Positions 16,676 through 23,262 of a stretch of DNA of 32,241 bases are shown one piece after another; position 1 is the first letter of the stretch; the number at the start of each line of letters is the position of its first letter. A model generated the notes under the pieces. That model saw only the letters and a program-made list of their open reading frames with translations. It was not told the origin of the DNA and searched no databases. Source of the DNA: Chloroflexia bacterium (GTDB lineage: Bacteria; Chloroflexota; Chloroflexia; Thermomicrobiales; UBA6265); NCBI GenBank assembly GCA_013697005.1, contig JACCXM010000464.1, forward strand, positions 1 through 32,241. The letters run 5' to 3'. Both the position numbers and the translations under genes were made by a program.

Positions 16676-17866
16676 TCACGCCGCGCGCGCGAGCGGAAGA
16701 CATCCTGCAGGAAGCGTGTCGTCGCCCGCCGCGCACCCCGTGGCCACGGGGAGAGGCAGACCGGCCATCGCCGGAATCGCTTGCAGGGTCGCCAGCAGAT
16801 TCGGCTCCTCGTCGCTCACCAGGTAGCGCAACCCGCCATCGGGCGTCTGGAACCGCGCCAAAGCGAGCGGCGCGTTGCCCCATTCGCGTGCCGCGGGATT
16901 CTCGCCAGCGGCAATCAGTGCCTGCGCGACGAGCGCGGTCGAGTTGGCATCGGCGACGAGGGGATCGCTGGGTCCATAGGCGAATCCACTTCCGTCCGGA
17001 GCGGACAGCGACGCCAGGAACGCCAGGCCACGCTCGACCATCGGGTCATCGCCGTGACCGCTCGCGGCCAGCGCCTGGACAACGAGCGCGGTCGTGTTCG
17101 AGTCCGCGCTACCGGGCGCGGTCGAGCCGTCGAACGCCCACCCACCATCCGGCCCCTGGCTGGCGCGCAATGGATCGATCGCGGTCTCGGGAATCGTCTC
17201 GCCCGCGGCAACCAGGGCAATGAGCACCAGCGCGTGGTCGTAGAGATCGTCGCCATAGATACCGGCGACCCCGTCCGGAACCGGGGTGGCCAGCGGCGCG
17301 GTCATCGCCGCGACGAGATCGAGACCGCCGAAATCGCGTGGATCGCGCCCACCGGTGACTGCCGCCAGGGCGAGTTTCGCCGCCTGCCCGGGCCCGGTCT
17401 GAGCATAGGGCGCCCCGTTCTGCTCCAGATACGCGATCGCCGCAGCGAGCGATGCGGCCGCGGCAGGATCGCTCTCCTGAGCGGCGAAGAGCGCCATCGC
17501 GGCGTCGGTCGTCACCCCCGGATCGAGCACGCCATCGAATCCAGGGAACCCCCCGCCGGGATCCTGCTGTGCCCGCAACCAGCGCGACGCCGCCTCGATC
17601 GGCGACATCGCGGTGCTCTCCGAAACTGCTTCGGGTGTCGCCTCCTGCGCAAGCGCGGGTGCCGGAATGAACGGACCAACGTGAAGCGCCACGATGAGAC
17701 TGACGATGAAAATGAGCGGAGCACGGGGGGGATCGGCTGTAGGGGCGACGCCCGCGTCGCCCGCCTTACCCCACGGCGATGCGACGGAGTTCCAGAACCC
17801 GGTCCCCAGCCTTGAAGTTGAGAGATCGGCTATCGACGTGAGCTCGGCCCGCGGCGCGCGCGGCAT
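16676..17866 (-). CDS. Secreted prenyltransferase/squalene-cyclase-repeat (alpha/alpha barrel) protein, putative corrinoid-binding subunit
   Basis: Repeats 'ASRWLRAQQDPGGGFPGF', 'TTDAAMALFAAQ', 'DPLRASQGPDGGWAFDGS', 'DSNTTALVVQALAASG', 'SALVAQALIAAGENP'; signal 'LIFIVSLIVALHVGPFIPAPALA'; ATG 17866 with RBS AAAGGA; the longer ORF start (TTG 17950) lies inside the riboswitch. Confidence 0.85.
   Translation of the reverse strand: MPRAPRAELTSIADLSTSRLGTGFWNSVASPWGKAGDAGVAPTADPPRAPLIFIVSLIVALHVGPFIPAPALAQEATPEAVSESTAMSPIEAASRWLRAQQDPGGGFPGFDGVLDPGVTTDAAMALFAAQESDPAAAASLAAAIAYLEQNGAPYAQTGPGQAAKLALAAVTGGRDPRDFGGLDLVAAMTAPLATPVPDGVAGIYGDDLYDHALVLIALVAAGETIPETAIDPLRASQGPDGGWAFDGSTAPGSADSNTTALVVQALAASGHGDDPMVERGLAFLASLSAPDGSGFAYGPSDPLVADANSTALVAQALIAAGENPAAREWGNAPLALARFQTPDGGLRYLVSDEEPNLLATLQAIPAMAGLPLPVATGCAAGDDTLPAGCLPLARAA
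17739..17765. repeat. Palindromic repeat GTAGGGGCGACGCCCGCGTCGCCCGCC
   Basis: Perfect 9-bp arms GGGCGACGC/GCGTCGCCC (17743-17751/17754-17762) with 2-nt spacer, within the 5' end of the 16676-17866 ORF. Confidence 0.65.
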
Positions 17867-17904
17867 CGGCTGTCCTTTCCCTTTCGCGCGAAGGGCGTCG
17901 GACG

Positions 17905-18085
17905 CGGTCGGCTGGGTGATCTGACTTCGCCGCCGGAGTGTTTCCGGCAAGCGTCACAGTTGCGGGACAGTGCCGGTTTTGCACCGGCTTCCCCCAGATC
18001 AGCCCAACGGCGCATCGCGCCCTGGGCTTTCTCTCCGCATGAACGCTCTTGAATTTTCAGCGCCAGTAGCGACACCGGCGCGTCG
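17905..18085 (-). promoter_or_regulatory. Cobalamin (adenosylcobalamin/B12) riboswitch
   Basis: Minus strand contains 'GGGGGAAGCCGGTGCAAAACCGGCACTGTCCCGCAACTGTGACGC', 5' 'GCCGGTGTCGC...', and B12-box-like 'AGTCAGATCACCCAGCC' (17910-17926), followed by a minus-strand ORF. Confidence 0.93.
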
Positions 18086-18120
18086 CGAGTGTGGCACTCG
18101 CCTCATGGAGTGTCAATCAG

Positions 18121-18250
18121 GAAAGGTGATAGGGTGGTAGGGTGATAGGGTGACGGAGATGGGACACGGGATGAGAACTCGGCAACCGTCGGCGATTCGT
18201 TCCCATGACCCCAGCACCCTATGACCCTATCACCCCATGACCCGATCACC
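18121..18250. repeat. Inverted repeat of CCCTATCACCC/GGGTGATAGGG units
   Basis: 'ggtgatagggtggtagggtgatagggtgacgg' ... 'cagcaccctatgaccctatcaccccatgacccgatcaccc'; same family as 2130-2217. Confidence 0.8.
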
Positions 18251-19084
18251 CTCATCGCGATTGGCGTGGTGGCCGCGGTGGCCGCCATCCTCGGGTCGAT
18301 GCTCGGGTTGGGTGGCGGGGTGTTTCTCGTTCCGATCCTCACCCTCTTCTTTGGCATCGATCCCAAATTCGCCGTCGGCGCCAGCGCGGTGGTCGTCGTC
18401 ACCAACTCGGTGGTCGGCTCGACTAACCACCTGCGCATCCGCTTCACCAATCCCCGCTTGGCGATGCTGCTCCAGATCGCCACCGCCGCGGGAGCGATCG
18501 CCGGCGCGCTCTATGGTGTCGTCGCCGATCCGCGGGTCATCTATGGTGTCTTCGGCGGGGTATTGATCTATGCCGCCGTCTCGATGGTGATCCGCCGCGA
18601 GCGGAGTGTTTCCGCACCGCCGATCGACACCCCCGATCCCCTGCGCCTGGGCGCCGCCTTCCGCGATCCCGCCATTGGCTCGGATGTCGGATACATTCCG
18701 GGCAACGCCGGCTGGGGAATGGGCGTCGGCGTCGGCGCGGGTGTCATCTCGGGCATGCTGGGGGTCGGGGGCGGGGTGGTGATGGTGCCGGCGATGAACC
18801 TGCTGATGCGGGTACCGGTGAAAGCCGCGGTGGGCACCTCGACCTTCATGGTCGGCATCACCTCGGTGGCGACTGCCTTCGTCTTCTATTCGCAAGGCTT
18901 CATCGATCCAACGCTAGTCGTACCGGCCATCGTCGGGGTCTTCCTCGGGGGCCAGATCGGATCGCGCCTCACCCGCCGCATCCGGGCGCAGCGGCTATCG
19001 CTGCTCTTCTCGCTGATCCTGCTCTACCTGGGTGTCTCGCTGCTGTTCCGGGCCTTGGAGATTCCGGCGCCGTGGCAAGCATGA
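18221..19084 (+). CDS. Sulfite exporter TauE/SafE family (TSUP) membrane protein
   Basis: 287 aa; 'LGSMLGLGGGVFLVPILTLFFGIDPKFAVGASAVVVV', 'GMLGVGGGVVMVPAMNLLMRVPVKAAVGTSTFMV', 'GGQIGSRLTRRI'. Confidence 0.95.
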   Translation: MTLSPHDPITLIAIGVVAAVAAILGSMLGLGGGVFLVPILTLFFGIDPKFAVGASAVVVVTNSVVGSTNHLRIRFTNPRLAMLLQIATAAGAIAGALYGVVADPRVIYGVFGGVLIYAAVSMVIRRERSVSAPPIDTPDPLRLGAAFRDPAIGSDVGYIPGNAGWGMGVGVGAGVISGMLGVGGGVVMVPAMNLLMRVPVKAAVGTSTFMVGITSVATAFVFYSQGFIDPTLVVPAIVGVFLGGQIGSRLTRRIRAQRLSLLFSLILLYLGVSLLFRALEIPAPWQA

Positions 19085-19500
19085 ATCACCAAACGGCGGA
19101 CGAACCCGGGATGGAGCATCCAGAGGTGACGGCAACGGGACTCCTGGCCGCGCGCACCGAGCGGTTGTCTCCTTTGTATGACGCCGCGATCTGGACCTTC
19201 ACCTGGGGGTTCCGGCTTGGTGCGGCGCTCCTGTTGCTCGGTATCGTGATGGCGCTCGTCAAACAGGAACCACTCGGCCGCGAGGCCGATCCGTTCGCTG
19301 AGGTCATCGGTCAGGTGCGGGCTGGGCATGCCTCGGGGGTCATCGACCTGGCGATCCTCTGGTTCATGTTCACCCCGGTAGTCACCGTGATCGTGGTCGC
19401 CGCCACGTTCTGGCGCTTGGGCGACCGGCGCTACGCCCTCCTCTCGCTGGTCGTGCTGGCCATTCTCGGCGCGAGCATCGCCCTTGCCCTCAACCGATGA
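19081..19500 (+). CDS. DUF1634 domain membrane protein
   Basis: ATGA overlap with the TauE gene; three TM helices; 'LYDAAIWTFTWGFRLGAALLLLGI', 'DLAILWFMFTPVVTVIVVAATFWRLGDRRYALLSLVVLAIL'. Confidence 0.88.
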   Translation: MNHQTADEPGMEHPEVTATGLLAARTERLSPLYDAAIWTFTWGFRLGAALLLLGIVMALVKQEPLGREADPFAEVIGQVRAGHASGVIDLAILWFMFTPVVTVIVVAATFWRLGDRRYALLSLVVLAILGASIALALNR

Positions 19501-20354
19501 CCCGCAACCCGAAACATCACAATGGAGGTCGTGCCGTGGGAATGAATGACGCTTCCCCCGACGTCGCGCCGATCGCCGTCGTCGTCGCCATGGAATCGGA
19601 GCTGCAGCACTTGCTGCATCTGACGACTCCGGTGCGCGAGGCGCGCGAGGGACCGTGGCGGGACCGCTTCGTCATGGCCGGCGATGTGCCGCTGATCGCA
19701 CTCTGTTGTGGGATCGGGATGGTCAATGCCGCCGCCGGGACCGAGCATATCGTCAGCCGCTACGCGCCGCGCGCGGTGCTCAACTATGGCTGTGTGGGCG
19801 CCCACCGGCGCGACATCCTGCCCGGTGACGTCATCATCGGCGATGGCGCGGTCAACCACGGCGCGGTGCATATTCTCGCCAACGGCGACGAGTATTTTCC
19901 GGGGCAGGAATATCAGTTCGCCGGTGAAGAGGTGGCCCAGACCGAGCTCGCCACCGATCCCGTCCTACGCGACCTAACCATCGCAGCCGCCCGCGACTGG
20001 GCTCCAGACCCATGGCCGCAAGGACTCAATCTCCCGCCCGGTATCGAACAGCGCCCGCCCCAAACGCACGTCGGCCGCGTCGGCTCGGCCGATCAATGGA
20101 ACCAGGCCCACACCCGCATCGACACCCTCCACGCCCGCCACCGCACACTCTGCGAAGACATGGAAGCGGCCGCCATCGCCCAGGTCTGCGCCCGCCACGG
20201 CGTGCCCTTCATGACCGTCAAAGACGTCTCCAATAACGAGTACCACGTCCTGACCGAGCTCGTCGGCGAGATCGACGTCCTCCCGGCTGAAGAAGTCGGA
20301 CGCCGGGCGGCAGAGCTGCTGGTGCGGACAATCGCGCGGATCGGGATGGGCTGA
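19497..20354 (+). CDS. 5'-methylthioadenosine/S-adenosylhomocysteine nucleosidase-like phosphorylase family protein
   Basis: 'IAVVVAMESELQHLL', 'LCCGIGMVNAAAGTEHIVSRYAPRAVLNYGCVGAH', 'LCEDMEAAAIAQVCARHGVPFMTVKDVSN'; true start may be further downstream (about 19533-19542). Confidence 0.9.
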   Translation: MTRNPKHHNGGRAVGMNDASPDVAPIAVVVAMESELQHLLHLTTPVREAREGPWRDRFVMAGDVPLIALCCGIGMVNAAAGTEHIVSRYAPRAVLNYGCVGAHRRDILPGDVIIGDGAVNHGAVHILANGDEYFPGQEYQFAGEEVAQTELATDPVLRDLTIAAARDWAPDPWPQGLNLPPGIEQRPPQTHVGRVGSADQWNQAHTRIDTLHARHRTLCEDMEAAAIAQVCARHGVPFMTVKDVSNNEYHVLTELVGEIDVLPAEEVGRRAAELLVRTIARIGMG

Positions 20355-20395
20355 TTCTTGACACCGTATGCGAGTATTGGGATAACGAGGTCTAC

Positions 20396-20755
20396 CTGGC
20401 GCGGCGGCGGCTGGAGTATGTCGGCAGAAGCCAACATGACCTCTGCAGGTTTCCCGAGGATGTGCAGGAAATCGTCGTCTTCGCCCTCCTCGAGGCGCAG
20501 GATGGACATAAGCACAAGAACGCGAAGCCGCTCGCTCGGTTTCATGGCGCGGGCGTTCTCGAAATCGCCCTCAGGTACAAGTCGGATGCGTATCGCGTGA
20601 TCTATACCCTCGATTTGGCGGGAGTTGTCTATGTCCTTCATGCGTTCAAGAAAAAGTCAGTGAGGGGTATTGCGACGCGTCGCGAAGACATCGCATTGAT
20701 CGAGCAGCGCCTCAGGACCGCGGCGCAAATCCATGAGCAAAGGAGAAACACATGA
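20396..20755 (+). CDS. Type II TA toxin, RelE/HigB-like (phage Gp49-like); 5' end uncertain
   Basis: ARRRLEYVGRSQHDLCRFPEDVQEIVVFALLEAQDGHKHKNAKPLARFHGAGVLEIALRYKSDAYRVIYTLDLAGVVYVLHAFKKKSVRGIATRREDIALIEQRL; first canonical start in frame is GTG 20462; CTG 20396 has an upstream GAGG. Confidence 0.8.
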   Translation: MARRRLEYVGRSQHDLCRFPEDVQEIVVFALLEAQDGHKHKNAKPLARFHGAGVLEIALRYKSDAYRVIYTLDLAGVVYVLHAFKKKSVRGIATRREDIALIEQRLRTAAQIHEQRRNT

Positions 20756-21087
20756 TCGGTGAGCCAGCGTCGACGAGCAGCTCGGGCAATCCATTTGCCG
20801 ATCTTGGGATGTCCGATGCAGACACCCGGCTCGCCAAAGCCAGGATCGCCCAGAAGATCACCGCCATCATGAGAGACCGCGGCCTCACGCAACGGGAGGT
20901 GGCGAAGGTCCTGGACATCAGCCAGCCAAGAGTCTCCGAAATCACCCGCGGCCAACTGAAGGACGTTTCGCTGCAGCGGCTGATGGAGCTGGTGAAGAGT
21001 CTCGACATGGACGTGGAGATCACCGTCATCCCGAACCCCGAGCCGGCTCAACGAAGTGCGCGCCTGGTCGTTCGGGAAATGGCGTAG
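20752..21087 (+). CDS. XRE/HigA-family antitoxin
   Basis: HTH 'LTQREVAKVLDISQPRVSEITRGQLKDVSLQRLMELVKSLDMDVEI'; ATGA overlap with the toxin gene. Confidence 0.92.
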   Translation: MIGEPASTSSSGNPFADLGMSDADTRLAKARIAQKITAIMRDRGLTQREVAKVLDISQPRVSEITRGQLKDVSLQRLMELVKSLDMDVEITVIPNPEPAQRSARLVVREMA

Positions 21088-21190
21088 GAATCCTGGTCCC
21101 CACCCGGTACGGACCATTTGAAGAGATCGGCCGCCGGGCGGCGGAGCTGCACGATCGCGCGGAGTGGCCGAGCGCGGACGCTGCTATCTC

Positions 21191-21934
21191 CTACTCGCCG
21201 TAGTAGCTGAGCGGACGAACCACGATGCGCCCGGCGGCAGGCTCCATGGCGATGACGACGTCCGGGTGGCTCGGGAGCAGGATATCCGCGCCGCCATCGT
21301 CCGGAGCGATCACCAACACGTCATTGGCTCCCGTCTCCATGAGATCAGCGACACGGCCCAACCGGTTGCCGGCCTCATCGAACACCTCGAGCCCGATGAC
21401 CTGATAGAGGAAATACTCGTCCGCCGCCAGCGGGCGCGTGTCCGCCCCCCGGATGCGGAGGGGAACACCGCGGAAGCGCTCCACGCTTTCGGGCGTCGAG
21501 ATGCCTTGCAGGCGCATCAGGGCATGCCCCGCATGCAGCCGCACCCCCAGCACCGTACGCGGCGAAGACTCATCGCCGAGGTAGACGCGTGTGACGCTCA
21601 ACAGATGCTCGGGGTCGTCGGTCTGCAAACGAACCTTGAACTCGCCACGCACGCCATGGGCAGCGAGGATCGTGCCGATGGTGAGGCGCACGCGCTCCGG
21701 CGGAACTCCCGGATCGGGACCGGCGGTATCGGCGAGACGCGGCGGGGTTGGGGGGCGGGCGGCGTTGGTTGGGTTGCGGGTTGCGGGTTGTGGGTTGCGG
21801 GTGTTGGGTTGCGCCGGGCCGCTGGCGGCGACGTCGGGAATCGGGACGACGCGTCCGTCCGGCTCGGGTGGCGGTGATTGCGGTTGGATGCGGCGCCGGT
21901 GGGGGCGCTCAGTCCTCGATGTCGAGCGAGACAC
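21191..21934 (-). CDS. rimM: Ribosome maturation factor RimM
   Basis: 'LTIGTILAAHGVRGEFKVRLQTDDPEHL', 'DEYFLYQVIGLEVFDEAGNRLGRVADLMETGANDVLVI', 'ILLPSHPDVVIAMEPAAGRIVV'; follows rpsP-KH order. Confidence 0.93.
   Translation of the reverse strand: MSRSTSRTERPHRRRIQPQSPPPEPDGRVVPIPDVAASGPAQPNTRNPQPATRNPTNAARPPTPPRLADTAGPDPGVPPERVRLTIGTILAAHGVRGEFKVRLQTDDPEHLLSVTRVYLGDESSPRTVLGVRLHAGHALMRLQGISTPESVERFRGVPLRIRGADTRPLAADEYFLYQVIGLEVFDEAGNRLGRVADLMETGANDVLVIAPDDGGADILLPSHPDVVIAMEPAAGRIVVRPLSYYGE
21764..21813. repeat. GGGTTGC-type short tandem repeat in the 5' part of rimM
   Basis: 'gttggttgggttgcgggttgcgggttgtgggttgcgggtgttgggttgcg'; encodes NTRNPQPATRNPTN. Confidence 0.8.
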
Positions 21935-22316
21935 GAAGGTTGTACCGGGAACCCGAAATCATCAACGCCGTGCGCATGGCGCGGGCGATGCGCCCGCCGC
22001 GCCCGATGACCTTGCCCAAATCCTCTTCCGGGACGCGCAGGCTGATGAAAACGCTGCCGCCGCGCTGCCGGGCTTCGACTTCGACCCGCTCCGGGTCATC
22101 GACGAGGTTCGCCGCCAGGTAGGCGACCAGGACGCGCAACCGTTCTGCGGCATCGTCCGTGAGCGCATACGACCCGTCGTCGTCAATGTCCACATCCGCA
22201 TCGTCGTCGTAGACGTCGTCCAAGCCGTTCTCAGCGATCGCGGCGACCGGCTCGGCGCTGTCGCCGCTGCCGTCGTCAGCGATGTCGTCGGTCTCGGCGT
22301 GGGGATCTACGTGCAT
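21909..22316 (-). CDS. KH-domain RNA-binding protein (KhpA-like) with long acidic N-terminus
   Basis: 'DLGKVIGRGGRIARAMRTALMISG' KH GxxG motif; located between rpsP and rimM. Confidence 0.9.
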   Translation of the reverse strand: MHVDPHAETDDIADDGSGDSAEPVAAIAENGLDDVYDDDADVDIDDDGSYALTDDAAERLRVLVAYLAANLVDDPERVEVEARQRGGSVFISLRVPEEDLGKVIGRGGRIARAMRTALMISGSRYNLRVSLDIED

Positions 22317-22357
22317 CCTCGTCGCTCCTGAGGCGCCGCGGCGCGCGGGCGCTGGAG

Positions 22358-22612
22358 CTACTCAGCCGCCTCGGCGAAGACCCCGGCGCGGGTGAGAATC
22401 GAGCGCACGGTCTCCGTCGGTTGCGCGCCGTTACTGATCCAGTACCGCGCGCGATCGATATTGACCGTGACCGTTGCGGGGTCGGTAATGGGATCGTAGA
22501 AACCGACGTTTTCGATGAACGCCCCATCACGGGGCGAGCGGCTGTCGGCGGCGACGATGCGGTAGCTGGGCCGTTTCTTGGCGCCCATACGCCGCAGGCG
22601 AAGTTTAACCAC
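22358..22612 (-). CDS. rpsP: 30S ribosomal protein S16
   Basis: [73 protein letters not shown]. Confidence 0.98.
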   Translation of the reverse strand: MVKLRLRRMGAKKRPSYRIVAADSRSPRDGAFIENVGFYDPITDPATVTVNIDRARYWISNGAQPTETVRSILTRAGVFAEAAE

Positions 22613-23262
22613 GCGAATAGGCTCCCTTGGATAGACACAACACTAAAGTCCCGCGCCAGAGCGTGAGAAGGCCAGACTATAGCATTCGCCGCGAAAGATC
22701 GTCAACGAAAAGTGACGTAATTAATCGCGAGATGCGGAACGCGGCGTCACTCGGCTGCCTGGCGCCGCGTTCCGGGTCCGCTGACATCGAGCGCACATGC
22801 GCCACAGGCCACGATCAGAGCCCGGGTCAATACTGGGGAAAGACCGAGACGCGTGGCTCGGGTGACAATCCGGCGGGGGCCCTGGCGTCGAACCAGGGCT
22901 TCGGCGATGACGCGGCTGACTCGCGGGGACATCTCCTCGGCGGGGTACGGGGCGCGCATAGCAAGCCTGCCCTTTCCAGTGTGCTTGGGCTGTCCCGGCC
23001 AACGCCGGTTCCGCCTCCGAAATGCGAGACGATTTCAGTATCGACCCGCCCATCTGCCTTCGATCGTATCGGTCTGACGCCGATTTTGCAATACCCTTTT
23101 CAGATAATGCGCGACATTGGCGCGATTTTGGGACGGGTGTTGCAGAGACAAGAAGCATATTTATGACGAGTCGTCCCGCGGACTTGGGTGTCGTGGCTCG
23201 TGTCACGCCTCCCCCTCGCTAAACTGAGGTCGGCGGAACTCTCACCGTGCGTGTTTGGAGAG

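Noticed and set aside
16676-17866. Terpene (squalene-hopene) cyclase interpretation of the alpha-barrel protein
   Set aside because: It has a signal peptide, is only ~400 aa, no DXDDTA-type catalytic motif was spotted, and it follows a B12 riboswitch next to a DUF4430-like domain and ECF genes.
17830-18075. Minus-strand ORF and TTG start at 17950 upstream of the alpha-barrel gene
   Set aside because: Both lie within the cobalamin riboswitch; not credible coding starts.
22747-22959. 70-aa minus-strand ORF (MRAPYPAEEMSPRVSRVIAEALVRRQG...)
   Set aside because: Somewhat protein-like and preceded by GGCAGG, but short, with no family match and no conservation evidence available.
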